Part shown: in pieces, positions 25,188-37,072 of the stretch
Layout: each line of letters starts with the position of its first letter
Position numbering within the stretch: the stretch's first letter is position 1
Assembly: GCA_946894095.1 (NCBI GenBank)
Contig: OX335642.1
Coordinates: 22,393,021 to 22,457,020, forward strand
Reading direction: 5' to 3'
Origin: Incurvaria masculella
Taxonomy: Eukaryota; Arthropoda; Insecta; Lepidoptera; Incurvariidae
DNA length: 64,000 nt
The notes under the pieces: model-generated
What the model was told of the DNA's origin: nothing
The model's database searches: none
What the model saw: the letters and a program-made list of their open reading frames with translations, nothing else
Translations under genes and position numbers: made by a program

Positions 25188-25448
25188 CTAAGTTACGTCA
25201 CAAAGATCGTTAAAAACTTTGCTGTGCACAGAATCATAATTTCTTAAACGATTGTGTTTATTTATTTTTAACAAATAATTTATGAATAGCAAATGTTTTA
25301 TTTCTGGAGTAGCCCAGTCTGCAAATTTAGCTTTATGCCATATCGTAACGCGTTTGATAAGTAGGTGTTGGTTCATGTACCTAATGAAAGTATTTATAAA
25401 AAATTTACAATCATTGGGATCGTTGCTTAAGGCAGCAATATAATCCAT
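25188..25448 (-). mobile_element. LINE polyprotein fragment (endonuclease-RT linker region)
   Basis: An 86-codon frame includes FADWATPEIKHLLFINYLLK, the kind of 'W-x-T-x-EIK' stretch that follows the endonuclease domain in many LINE ORF2 proteins, and PNDCKFFINTF upstream. No catalytic residues are present. Weak but plausible. It is followed at 25445-25560 by a common lepidopteran repeat start (ACTAATATTATAAATGCAAA, TTGTCTGTCTGTTT, AACCGCTTTAAACAATTTTG). Confidence 0.45.
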
Positions 25449-26284
25449 ACTAATATTATAAATGCAAAAGTAACTTTGTCTGTCTGTTTTATTTTCAAGT
25501 CTAAACCGCTTTAAACAATTTTGATGAATTTCGGTATAAGAGATCTAGACTCATGTTGTAATCTTCCAAGATTAATGTCTTAAACGAAAGTAAACAAGCA
25601 AAACATACGTCAAAATGTCAGCCTCGGTAGCGCACTGGATCGACGCCCCCGCAGCTGAGCGCTTAGATCTTGAGGTTAAACAACTTTGGGAGCGGTCGGA
25701 TGGGTCACCGTTCGACCGTTCGGGCTGGCTGCGACAAAGACTCTACGTAGAAATTTTAGGTCCCTTACTATCTCGGATTACTTAATTGGTGGTATTTAAA
25801 TTTAATCATCGGTTAAGGTTAGTCGCTATAATAAGTAATTGCAGTAAAAAAATAGAACTAAAAAAAAACAATCTGAAATCACGTCTAGTAATTGCTATTG
25901 GAATTTTCATTAACGTCTTTAAATTAGTCATTGCGGAAAACCTATACCACAAACTGTGTTCGTCAGAACTAGTTTCTTAAAATAATTATCCTTTTCAAGG
26001 ATATCTATGAATGTATACCGTAATATCCTGTGTCAGTTATGTATGGTTATAACAATATTTACCGCCTCGCTTTGAGTTCATTTCAGTTTTGATCATCGAA
26101 AGACATACAAGTGTATAGTTTTGAATTCATATTGCAAAAAAAGTGTAGTTTGGGTATTATCATCGAATAGAAATACTGTTGCAAGGTGATCCTTATCGAT
26201 CGAAAGTTAAAAGAGGAAAAAGCGAAGGTAGTTAAGATTGATTAAAATATTTTCCAGTATTTTCCAACATTACGTGCATTCTCC

Positions 26285-26760
26285 ATTGTTGAGACGATCG
26301 GACACAGAGAGAGACCCTTCATCAGTTCGAAGTTGGAGGGTTTCTTGATTCTGGGATACCCTTATAGTCTAAAGAGTTACCCAGCTGAACTGTCCCTCAA
26401 ATGAGAACAACAGCTCACCTAAGACCTTATCTGCGCCTTGTACCCCTGTTTTCACCACCTCCAGTTACCTGAAATCCGATAGTTAACTTTCGGCTACATT
26501 GCATATTTGTATGATGTAACCGAAAGATAACTTTGGAATTTTTGTATCTGGAGGTGGTGGAGCCGAGCAGTAGAGTAGTAGTTTTTTGTCTGGTGTGAAT
26601 ACTGACGCACATACTGACGAGCTTGGCTTCTTCCTCGATATGGCGTCCGAAGTTCAGGTCATGCATCAGGTCGACACCAAAAATCCCTATCTGGTTGTGC
26701 CCTGAAAGGTCAGAGCTGCAATAAACGAAGTCCGTTTTGCAATAAACACCCATGCAATGT
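26285..26760 (-). mobile_element. Non-LTR retrotransposon RT C-terminal relic
   Basis: The minus frame contains GIFGVDLMHDLNFGRHIEEE followed by AKLV, matching the motif order in the relics at 15654-16310 and 58080-58767. A separate unrelated stretch with a CCGAAAGATAACTTTGGAAT-type inverted pair (26475 and 26519) interrupts it. It is dead and truncated. Confidence 0.65.
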
Positions 26761-26915
26761 GTCTTATACTATGTACAATTATAAATCATAGAAATCTACT
26801 TATTTTAATGTCGTAAATACAGGTGTTTCTATACTTATACGCTTCTTTATTGTATTTACTAAATAATATTGCCTCGCCTGTATTGAACTGTCTACTATAT
26901 TGGGTGTATTTTTAG

Positions 26916-27897
26916 CCACTCGTCGGCACCATGCACGAAGATGATTTAAAAACAGCCATAGTACTAAAAGTCGGCATTTCTGCGGTGGTCGTAACTGTAA
27001 TTGGTATAGTGATGTGCTGTATTTGTTTCCGAAAAAAACGACCAAGTAAGTATCCTAATAAACAATATTTTTTTATAAAAAAAAATTCAAAATGTTCTGA
27101 ATTATTTTGATCTGACATTAATCAATATATAGTATACTAGCGGAGGTACCCGGCTCCGCTCGGGTTAATATCTATTTGGACTAATATCGGGCCGAATTGT
27201 TTATTTCTTGGATATTATTTCATCCCCTATTTCAGCCCCTTCGAGTGAATTTTTTGGAAAATTGTCAAATGAAAAGCTAAATAAAATTTCCTTTCCCAGA
27301 GCATATATTTCGCTTGATGGAAAAATTGCCAAACATTTTTTATATTGATTTTGCATTTATTATTATTTAATTAAAGTATCATGCCTAATTAATTTAAACA
27401 AAAGACAATACATATATGTGCATTACCTATGCTTAATAATATTTGGAAGGAATATTCATTTAGACATACATAATTTTGTAACGAAGTTTTTGTTTTTCCA
27501 TACCTACAGGCTGAATAATTTTCGTTTCAATAAATTGTTTGAAATCAATTTTCTTTCAGCGCACAATGGTGTGGTGCTCATGCCTGCAAACACTGTATCA
27601 ACCAACATGTCAGATGGGGGGTCTTCGCATCTAGTCAACACATTCATCCCACCTGGAGTTGCGCAGAACCTCAATGGATACACATCATACCCTGCTAATA
27701 ATACGTCTCACTCAACTGGGAACATGCCTCACACAAATGGAAATGTGCCGCAAGCGACAGGGGATGTTCCGTACGCACATGGGAATATGTCATGCGCAAC
27801 AGGAAATATGCCGCACGGTACTGGTGGCTTGCCGCACGTACAGGAAAATATTTCCATCAAATCTCAAAACATACCTCCTCCATACAGCGCTGTTTAG
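26916..27897 (+). CDS. Single-pass membrane protein with repetitive PPPY tail (3' exons)
   Basis: Exon 26916-27045 follows an acceptor (GTATTTTTAG) and ends CGACCAA|GTAAGT in phase 1. Exon 27560-27897 follows TTTTCTTTCAG and joins in frame. The first exon encodes one hydrophobic helix of about 22 residues (AIVLKVGISAVVVTVIGIVM) followed by CCICFRKKRP, a stop-transfer signal that places the tail in the cytoplasm. The tail has imperfect repeats of about 10 residues (TGNMPHTNGNVPQ, HGNMSCATGNMPH) and ends NIPPPYSAV, a WW-domain-type PPxY motif. ATG at 26931 lies in CACCATG and could start a 150-residue protein; alternatively a signal peptide and ectodomain lie in unidentified upstream exons. The topology resembles Shisa-like adaptors, but I cannot show the Shisa Cys-rich domain, so the function is unassigned. 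Confidence 0.65.
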
Positions 27898-28009
27898 GCG
27901 AAAACTTATTTTTATAGGAATGTATGTATAAGTCTGTATCGGATTTAAAATGTTCGGATTCTAAAGTTTTGAATAACCCAGCGGCTAGAGCAATAAAGGG
28001 TTCGATAAT

Positions 28010-28669
28010 TCTAAAGTCGCTGATTTTTTTACAGGCGATGTAGTTTCCTTATGCAAGGTTGGGTGCAAAAGATTAGAAAATTCGGAATGGTGCGTTTGAA
28101 ATTATTTTGGTATTTTCAATAATTCGATCTAAAATAAATATTTAAGTCAAATTTTATGATTGTATATTGCTTAAAACTTTATTTCTAATATATACGAATA
28201 TTTATAATCTTTTGTATGCTGATAGAGTGTATCGATATGGTCATGTTGCCGCCGACTCTAATAACATAAATATTTTATTAGTTGAATCAAAGATAAAAAC
28301 ATAAATAACTTTAAAAGCCAACAACATAGATTTCTAAACTTTTTATAGCAGGTTCTAATGATCATTCCTAATATGAAAAACAATAATTTAGAGACCTTAA
28401 TATTTTATTGTAATTATAATGAGCGATTTTTTGTTTTGCTATGTTCCCAAAACGCAATTTTTCTAAACTTTTTCTTACGACATTGAAATCCAGTTTTAAG
28501 CAATATACAATAATAAAATTTGACTTAAATATTTTATTCAATCTTTTAGATCGAATTATTGAAAATACCTAAATAATTCCAAACGCACCAGTCCAAATTT
28601 TCTAATCTTTTGCACCCAACCTTCTATAAGGAAACTACATCGCCTGTAAAAAAATCAGCGACTTTTAGA
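28010..28669. mobile_element. Long-terminal-inverted-repeat MITE, ATAAT target duplication
   Basis: The ends are near-perfect inverted copies (TCTAAAGTCGCTGATTTTTT then ACAGGCGATGTAGTTTCC) with arms of about 165 bp reaching TTGTATATTGCTTAAAAC. The element is flanked by ATAAT on both sides (28005-28009 and 28670-28674). It starts 113 bp after the stop codon of the membrane-protein gene, so it probably lies in or near its 3' UTR. It has no coding capacity. Confidence 0.85.
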
Positions 28670-30061
28670 ATAATCATAACTTATCATGCCAATTTGGTCC
28701 GCTTCGACAGGTTTAAAAGTAGTTTGGCACTAGTACTGAAATTAATACGTGCATTTAAAAGAATAATTAATAAAAAAAAAAAACATTAGTTAGATGTTAT
28801 ATTGAAAGGAAGACATCGGGGCGAAATTAAAAATAAATTAACAATAATATTAAGACAGAGAGCGACCATAAAATTTTAAAAAATAAGAATATAATATGTG
28901 ACCCACGGTCTTTAGTAAGTACTGCCTCGTTAACTAGTCCTTAGACTAGCTTAGGGGGCAGCTTAGCTTAGGGGGCAGTAAGTACAGCTCCTATTACATG
29001 TTATAAATGCCTTTTTTTTCAAGATCTGACAACAATAATATTATACTACGTTACCTATTGTCCCTTTTTTTTTTGTTAAATACGTAATTTCACTAATGGG
29101 GACTCTGTACATCTGCGTCATTAAAATATCAGTGACGTCACCACAATTTCACATCTGCACGGGAACGGGTGACTTTTTGTTACAATAATTAGTTTAATTT
29201 ATTACCCTGCTAGGAATTAGCTTAATTCGCCATATTTACATATTTAATGACACCCGAGTCCCTTCTAATGACAGGGACAATGCTTTTGAATGTTCCGAGT
29301 TTTGATGTCTTGAATATTCAAGTATGGATGCAATTCGGCTGGTATTTTGGCAACTTTTCTTTCGCTTAAATTTAAAGAAAATAAACTTTATAAAAAGAAT
29401 TTAAATTTTTAATAGCTTGATTTTAATATTGTATATATATAATTTATTTATTTATTTATTTATATATTTATAAAGGTTTGCCAACAGGTTGACACATTTA
29501 CATGCAAGTTTATACAGACATATTAAATATAACAGTGTGCAGACCCAATAACAGGCAAACACAACCTGCATGTGCAATCTGTTGCATCTGCAATTTGTTA
29601 AAATAATATTGAAACAAAAAGTTTAAGGTAAGAATCGTGACATTTTTTTTTCAAAATTAATGAATTCCAGAGCGTTTGTAGACGTAGTAAGGAAGAATAA
29701 AAAATAAATATATTCAAAAATATATGTACTCTTTAAATGGCATAATATGATATTATATAAGTTCTTCTACAATCCGTAGATTTAGCATAATAATAATTAA
29801 ATATAAAAATTCATTACATTAAATAGAAAGAAAATCTTCGAAGACCTTTGTAGTACATTACTTATTTTGTGCTTATCTTTATTTATTTTTCTATTATTAT
29901 TATGTTTAAGCATTTCCTTTAACTGTTTTTTAACATGCAATTTCATTGATTGAATAAATTCATCATCTGTTATGCATTATAGAAAACAAACATGCAAAGT
30001 TAAATCCAAAACCACATAAAACTGCACATAGGCGAACAACATGAATATTATTTCATTGCAG

Positions 30062-30545
30062 CTTCAACCATGGTTTCATCCAATACGGTGGTACCAACCC
30101 GGATAAGCTAAATCCAACCACCTAGTAAGGGAGGGTGATTTAACATGGGTTCCGAACCAAGGAACAACTCGTATAGGTAATGAAATTACTCAGACTCAAA
30201 AAGTGGCGCATGACCGGGGCGAGGATTTTAGCCCATAACGTCTCGCATGAAAGGCAAGTCCTCTAGCCCCTACACTACGAGCTTGCACTAGATGATATTT
30301 TTTTTGTTTTATTACTGGACATGGATAGCTAATACCAAATTGACCGTGAGAATTTAGCCTAACACATCAGATGGGAACTAGGTGCCATGCCAGGGCCTTC
30401 CTTATATTGCTCGGCTACCTTGCACTGGATGCACTGGATGGAAAACATGGACAATTACCGTTGCCACTTCGATCTTCGTTCATTCAATGCGATGGTACCA
30501 ACCCGTGCGCGATGAACCCTACCATCTAGAAAGTAAGCTCCAGTA
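30062..30545 (-). mobile_element. Two adjacent minus-strand SINE copies
   Basis: The first (about 30062-30290) ends in the tRNA-like head read backwards (CCTCTAGCCCCTACACTACG) and contains AAGTGGCGCATGACCGGGG. The second (about 30310-30545) has GACATGGATAGCTAATACC, AGGTGCCATGCCAGGGCC and GCGATGGTACCAACCCG. Both are reverse complements of the family at 1640. Confidence 0.75.
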
Positions 30546-30754
30546 TCTCGGTATAGTTTTGCGTGGAATCCGAATTACAACCAGCCTCAACGGTTGAAAA
30601 TGGTCACCTATGCAGAACCCAACCGCTCTCAGAGGGGCTTCACCCAGCTTATCGAATCGCTAGGCGTCGCTCCACTGGGCTACGAAATACATTGAGGTAC
30701 AAATTATCACGAATATTTTCCCATTTATGAGTGGGAATATATTTGTGATAATTT

Positions 30755-30930
30755 AAAAGGGGACGCATCATGAAGTCCAAAAAATATAAGGTCCAAAACC
30801 AAAATACTTACGAATACGGATATTTTTAATTGGGTTAGGTTAGGTTAGATAGATAGAAAAATGCATACTTTTGAACGTTCTGGGTTTTGGACCTTATGCT
30901 TTTTGGACTTTATGAAGGCGACCCATTTAA
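30755..30930. repeat. Foldback element with internal TTAGG repeats
   Basis: Left arm CATGAAGTCCAAAAAATATA then AGGTCCAAAACC; right arm GGTTTTGGACCTTATGC then TTTTTGGACTTTATG. Both sides are bounded by TTTAAAA. Between the arms is GGGTTAGGTTAGGTTAG, three units of the insect telomere repeat TTAGG. A separate perfect-stem hairpin (ATTATCACGAATATTTTCCC / TGGGAATATATTTGTGATAAT-type) lies just left, at 30705-30752. Confidence 0.65.
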
Positions 30931-31118
30931 AACATCTACATGGTACTGAATATCATAGGATATTATAGAAGAATCAATCATTTTAGTCGATTAAATGTTG
31001 ATTTCATCGTGGTTGCAATCGATGTTCATCGTAAGATGTGCTTCTGGAATACAACATCATTTCTGGACATCTGCAATCAAATTATAATTAATGTTTCTAT
31101 TGAATCAATATCAATATA

Positions 31119-32430
31119 GACATAATACACGAAGGGCACTTTGGAATAGAACGATGTCAAAACCAAGCTAGAAATGTGTTATATTGGCCTAATATGTCAG
31201 TTGATATTAAAAATAGGGTAGAAAGTTGTGCAACATGTATTAAGTATAGAAATGCAAATCCTAGTGATCCTCTAATGCCCCATCCACCAGCTGAATACCC
31301 CTGGCAAAAAGTAGCTGTAGACTTTCTAGAATATAAGAAAAATATTTATCTTTTAGTTACGGATTAATTTTCAAAATATTTTGAGATATCCCCGATGTCG
31401 TCGGTTTATACGGCTCAAAAAGTTATAATATCACTTAAATCTATTTTTGCGCGACATGGCATACCGCAGATAATGGTAGCTAATAATGGACCGCCATTTA
31501 ACTCTACAGAATTTCGAATTTTCTTATCTAAATGGGACATAACACCTACATTTATTAGCCCTCGACATTCAAAATCAAACGGTCTTGTAGAACTAACCGT
31601 TGATATTATAACGAAACATTTTCATAAATCTGACGAAACGGGAACCGACCCGTATTTAGGATTACTGCAGTACAGAAACGGGGTTCAGGCGACAGGTTTT
31701 TCGCCGGCTCAGTTATTGATGTCCACAAATTTAAGAACGGTCTTACCAGTTAGTTAGGAAAGTTTAAAATCGAAATTAATTGACTATACAAAAGTATAAA
31801 AGCAACATAGAATCCAAGAATGCAAAGATGTGTTACTACCACGATCGAAGAGTAAAAGCGTTGCCAGAAATAAAACACAATAGTAAGGTATTTTTTAGGA
31901 AAACACCAGGAGATAGATGGACCGCGGGTACAGTTGTTGAAAAATATTCTCAACCAAGAAGTTATATAGTGAGAAATGAATGAACATTACAGAAGAAATA
32001 GACAGCATTTATTAGTTCCAGCTCTGTCTAAGAAGAATAGTGAGGTAGAAGAGGAAGAAATAGTAGAAAGCGGTAATTCGATAGAACACGATAGTTTGAT
32101 CTCTGATAACGCATCAGGACTCTGGCACCCCTCACCATTAAAAACATTTGAACTTGGAGCCGTTCCTAATCCACCTGACAATAGAAACCTGAGTCCAGGA
32201 GTGACATGTTATACTCGTTCTGGTAGAGCTGTACGACCACCCAGCCGGGTATCCTTTTCTTGAATTACAGTTCTAATCATTATTTAGTTAAATTCACGTT
32301 ATCATTTATTCATAAGTGTTGGTGTTAAACTATTAATGTATGTTTTCTGTTAAAGTATATGAGTAGAAGTATGCTCATTTTAATTGTATTTAAATTAAGT
32401 CTTTTCATAAAAAGGGGCATGTTGTATAAG
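31119..32430 (+). pseudogene. Broken gypsy-type LTR retrotransposon integrase and 3' LTR start
   Basis: The frame opens with the zinc-binding HHCC region (HEGHFGIERCQ, then CATCIKYR) and passes into the integrase core (WQKVAVDFLEY, FARHGIPQIMVANNGPPFN, HSKSNGLVE). Damage is clear: a stop at 31365, a stop at 31755, a frame change before 31780 and another near 31976. In addition, the second catalytic Asp of the DDE triad is Asn (NNGPPF where DNGPPF is usual). A purine-rich tract AAAAAGGGGCA at 32409-32419 is followed by TGTTGTATAAG, the expected 3' LTR start. The LTR is cut off soon after by LINE sequence. The polymerase genes upstream are missing. It is inactive. Confidence 0.85.
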
Positions 32431-32469
32431 TTATGTCAAATGCCCTTTATGACAGTTCAATAAATGAAT

Positions 32470-32645
32470 CACACAACAACTTCCTGCATGGCCGCAGCAG
32501 AAAAGTTTTGGTTAACGGTTACTGCTTCAAAGCCATGTTTCTGAATACCGGCCTACCGAAGGGCTCTGTGCTGTCCCCAACTATTTTTCTGCTGCAAATG
32601 AACGATCTTCTCAATTTGGGCGACATTGATTGGCCTCTTGCTTGA
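32470..32645 (+). mobile_element. LINE reverse transcriptase core fragment
   Basis: NNFLHGRSRKVLVNGYCFKA, then NTGLPKGSVLSPTIFLLQMN is the R1/I-clade RT 'GVPQGSVLSP' region. The Gln of that motif is Lys here. The fragment stops 21 bp short of the lysozyme-like stop codon on the other strand. Confidence 0.75.
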
Positions 32646-32666
32646 TTGATCTCCTGACGTTTGTAC

Positions 32667-35600
32667 TCACTTGTATATCTCCTGCGTGATGTGATTGACA
32701 GCAGACTCGCCGCACAGCCGCTGCCACTTACTCCAGAACTTGAAGCCGTGCTCGAGCCAGATGTGCTGAGCGCACCGACAGGAACTAGCCACGTTGTTGC
32801 TCAGCAGATCTGCAAGCATCTTGTTGATGTTAACTACTTGAGGTTTCCGGCTCCAAACGGGTCTATTTTTCAATTTGAAACATCGCCCGCGCGGAGCCTG
32901 GTAAAATGCGTTTTTCTTAGCGTTCTTTCTGACTTTTTTTCATTTTACTCGGCCACTAAAAGTCATAGCGTGATGTTAAATAGCATTTATTTAAACTTTC
33001 TCAAGAAATTAGCTATCAAATGCAAAAATGCGACTCTTAGTTCCAAATATTCGCGTGTTTAAACAAAAAACAAACAAAAAAACAAACTCTTCAGTTTTAT
33101 TAACCTTATATAAATACGAGTATATAGTTCTTATGTACGTTTGTTAGCCACCTAACTCATCCGAAACGGCTGGACTGAAAAAAAAGATGTTTACGGATAT
33201 ACAGTGTAAACGCTTACTTCTTTCCGACGTTTCGACATCATGTCGAACAACAGGGAACGTCTAAATAAACATAAAACGATTGTGTTTGGGTGGGTATCTG
33301 AATGGTTTCGATTTATAATTGGACCCAGTAGATGGTGCTGTTCTCACCAGACCTCACCTGACAGTAGTCTAACGACCCCACGTAGGCGAGCACTTACATG
33401 TTCCGTGCGGTTAGTAATCAGGGGAAGATACCAGACTACACATTGTTCACTAGGCTTATAAACAGATGGCGCTGGTGTATGAATTATATCGCGTAGATAC
33501 ACCCGGCAAATCGGTTTTGTTGCGCGTTAAAGTTACAGAAATATACCAATTCCTTAATTGAGCAACGAACAGTAGTGGTCAGATATCTTATTTGCACACT
33601 TCTATGTTGACAAAAATTACCTTCACATGAAACGTTACAGTCACCTCCCTTCCTTCCTATCCGGCAGTATTTTTGTGGTATCTGAAAAAAAAAATGTTTC
33701 TACAAATGTAATGGCGTGGAAGCAGAAAATGTAGCTCATTTTGGCCATTATAAAATACTTAATAAAAGGAAATGTCTAGAGGCAGACTAGTGATAAAAGA
33801 TAAAGAGAAAGAAAATAAGTAAATTATTAAAGTAAAGAATGGAATAAAAATATTTGAAAACTGATGCTCATCGTAACATTGCCAGATTAATGAACCCGTT
33901 GACATGATTCAAGTAATTTACAGAGCGAAGCACGAAGTGCAAGCGACGTCTCCGTTTCAGTTTGGGCAAAAATGATTAATTATGTCTGTCCGGCTGTCCG
34001 GCCGTCCGGCAATTCTCCTCTTTAATAGGTCGCATTTCTAAAAAGATTCTCGTGAAATTTTGGGAGCAGGTTTTATAATTATATTTGATTTGTTGTATTG
34101 TTAATTTATGTATTATCAGCTTTGGTATCCATAACAAAAATATTACGGTAATTTGCCTGGTGCCGGATACTAGAAAGCCAACATGGATGCAGCCACAGAT
34201 TCTGGAATAGTTTAGACATGGCTATCCTCTCGCTTTATTGCTGAGCGCTTGTCTAATATTCAAACTTCATACAGATTGAAGTGCGTCGCACGTCGGTTGC
34301 ACGCTCTGTTGTAGTTAATAATGGGGTATAGCTCTTTCTTTGACTGGTAAACTGACACAGCTATCAAAACCTTAAGTTCTTTGACTGGCAACGGTATATT
34401 CTAGTTTTAGGCATGTGTTTGTGTTTTATATTTTGCATGTATCCTACTTGTTCTGGTGCATAGATTACAACAAAAAAACATAAATTTAATGCAACTCCAA
34501 ACATACTATAGTTACTATACTATAGTTGTTCAACAATAAATAGATGAAATCTTGGGTAGTAGTCAAAGGGAAAAATACGATGCGCGGTGCGTGGCTTTCC
34601 GTCGAACGGTGCACAATCTGACTGCCAGCCACTAAACCACGTGCCAGCTAAAATGATAGGGCGCATGCATATATTGACAATTTCAATATAATTACGATTA
34701 CGATAAAGTGACAGTGTAAACTTCAAGACTAATGGATTAACATACCTCAAAACTATGAATATACATACAACGGCGAATGTTAGCGCCCGCTAGTTGAGCG
34801 AGAGGATAGTCAATTCTTGGATGTTCCCAATTCTGTGGACTTAGCCAAACAACAAATATTGTGTACGCAAATATGTAAGTGGAAGGCCATGTTTTCTTGG
34901 GGCATGATATCGGCTACATATACTGAGAAATCACAAATAAATACATTCTAAATCTTGCTCCCCTGCGTATTTGAGGTTGTGGATATCGTGACTTTTATCT
35001 ATCCTAGATAAGTTACTTAAAAAAACTGAAAACAAAATTATTGTTCTTAATTGTTTTCTCGTCCATTTCAGATTAACTAGCGACATCCAAATTAATTGGC
35101 ATCATATTTAGATCTTTAAATCATAAAAAAAAAACTTTAATATAATAAAGGATGCAAAACGATTCTGCAAGTATTATACAAGAGTTGAATGAGTTTATTA
35201 TTAAAAAAAATATGAAAAAAAATCCTCAAATATGACACAAGTAACATCGATCAATAAAATTCACGGATGATTAAAAAAAATACAGCGTTTTAGTACCAGA
35301 GTCTCTAAGATAAATCGCGGACAGACAGACGGAAATAGAGACACTATTAGGGTTCCGTGTTGACTAAGGAACCCTAAAAACTATTGGGAAGGCTGTTAAC
35401 GACGGTGCCGTATCGGAGTAGGTAAGTGTAAGTTCAACCTCGTAGACTTTTGTTATTATTCAGCGAACTGGTAAAATTAAGTTACATACATAGGACATTT
35501 AAAAAAGCCCGCCATATTTTGACCAGTTTGAAGGATTAGACTGCTATTGCAGACTCAAGCGTATGTTTTTAAAATGAATACACACTGCACGAATATTGTA

Positions 35601-37072
35601 ACGTGTACCTGGAAAAGTCCGTAGTAATTCTGGTTGTGGGGCTTCTGCACCACTAGCTCGGTATCACGGTTGCTCTCTTTCTCAATAAGACACACCCCTA
35701 AACATGCACAAACCAACATTAGCATCACAATCAAAATCCGTTTTTTTACAGAGATTTGTTACAGGAAGCTCGTATTCTGAGTCGACGGTAACGGTGAATT
35801 GAGCTGTTTCATAAATGGACTCAAGAAATTCCGCAAATGGCTGCTGCTAATATACACAAAATAAGACAGACAGATTAACAGCACCAAGGACTAGCACCGC
35901 CTTTGGGCAAAGATTCACAGCGTTCCTGGAAACCTTTTTATGATTTTAGGTTTACGATTAATGCAAAATAAAGGTGCACTGTTTACACAAGAACCTAACT
36001 GAATGTCTGGGTTCTAAGGACGATTAGGACCTGTTTTATGTAAATGTATAAAAGTAATAAAAACAGATAAACAGATTTGAAACAATAGAGTTCTCTAAAT
36101 ATAAGCACTTATGGCACGATTAAAAACGTCACCTATAAACCAGCAATGTGGCCAGTATATTAGGTGGCAGAATGCGACACATTTTGCCAGACCGTCGCCG
36201 GTACAGATATAGGTATTTGTTTTCAATTGGTTTAAACATATTTGAACAGACAACTAATGTTACTTTTATGGTACATTTTTTTTTATTTAAACGACATGAT
36301 TGTATATCTGTACTTGTATGCATAAACCTTTTGAATTTAAATTTTTAAAGGATTCTTACTTTGAAGCCTTATAATGAAAGCATTGTTGCACCGACATGGA
36401 CTTCAGATAATTTAGAATCATGTATTTTCGGGCTTTAGTAGACATGTATGTTTTATTTTCTATTTTTAAGGGCGAACTAATACAATTAATTTCAGATCTT
36501 GTGGCTAGGTAAGGTTAGGTTATGTTTACTTTCCCGTAACAATTTATATTGTTGTATTGAACTGTTATTGATGCTAGAATGCAGAGATGCTGCATTTCAG
36601 CCCCAGTATTTTTCCCGCTTCATCGCATCTCTTCCACATATCTAAGGTTTAACATAAGATAATACCTAATGTGATATCCGTTTCATTGTGACCATAATGT
36701 GGCTTCCAAATAAAGTTTTTTTTTTTAACATTTTCACGGGTTTCAATGTGTCAATAAATATTAGTCAATGTGTCTACGACGAATATTTTTTCGACCTACA
36801 TATAGCAATAATCATACCGAAAACGATTCTCAATTGATAACTACTGAATAATTGTTTGCCCGCAATTCACGAGCTCTGTTCAAATATACATACCTACACA
36901 TACACATCAAATATACATACGTAACTATAATATTATACTCACAACTCCCAAGAAAGGTTTTCTCGAACACATTAGTATCCACAATCCTCTTAGCAAGCTT
37001 ACATCTCGTCAGCACTACGTTATACACAAAGCACACTTCACACAGCACTAAAACTATTGTAATGTTCTTCAT
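32667..37072 (-). CDS. C-type lysozyme-like protein (3 exons), probable non-catalytic member
   Basis: Exons on the minus strand: 36943-37072, 35609-35697, 32667-32897 (phases 1 and 0), giving 149 residues, the usual lysozyme length. A hydrophobic N terminus (MKNITIVLVLCEVCFVYNVV) is a likely signal peptide for secretion. Family marks: LTRCKLAKRI, FLGSW-VCLIEKESNRDT spliced across exons 1-2, YYGLFQ, VNINKMLADLL, CAQHIWLEHGFKFWSKWQ, C. The general-acid Glu is kept (E51, in KES). The position of the catalytic Asp just before YG is Tyr (Y68). Of the eight classical cysteines, C76, C80 and C127 (hen numbering) are replaced or missing, and there is one extra Cys (C113). The 2.7 kb second intron contains repeat scraps only. 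The stop TGA also sits in AA|GTGAGT, so a further exon cannot be fully excluded. The likely role is carbohydrate binding or immunity, which is inference. Confidence 0.85.

Larger units (their letters stand above)
20151..26915. other. Intergenic region without a recognised gene
   Basis: Between OR gene B and the membrane-protein gene I see only repeats: the 20935 repeat, SINE pieces at 22126-22235 (plus) and 24845-25020 (minus), a TTAA MITE, LINE pieces at 25188 and 26285, and a low-complexity C/A-rich stretch at 23045-23160. The upstream exons of the gene at 26916, if it has any, may be hidden here but I could not identify them. Confidence 0.5.
28675..31118. other. Intergenic, AT-rich with SINEs
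   Basis: Only simple AT-rich sequence, two minus-strand SINE pieces (30062-30545) and a foldback with telomere-like repeats (30755-30930) are seen. No gene is supported. Confidence 0.5.

Noticed and set aside
25621..25785. Plus frame starting MSASVAHWIDAPAAERLDLE
   Set aside because: The DNA (GCCTCGGTAGCGCACTGGAT, GAGCGCTTAGATCTTGAGG) looks like a tRNA-type SINE head following a known repeat start, so coding is unlikely.
34520..34750. Minus frame with GTWFSGWQSDC after a good acceptor, first taken as the last lysozyme exon
   Set aside because: The exon at 32667-32897 supplies the full lysozyme C terminus (CAQHIWLEHGFKFWSKWQ) in the right phase, so this frame is not needed and its similarity is short.
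34755..34905. Minus open frame of about 50 codons ending at a GTATGT donor, with CMYIHSFE
   Set aside because: It resembles neither lysozyme exon 3 nor OR exon 4 well enough. No partner exon was found, so it is treated as a chance frame.
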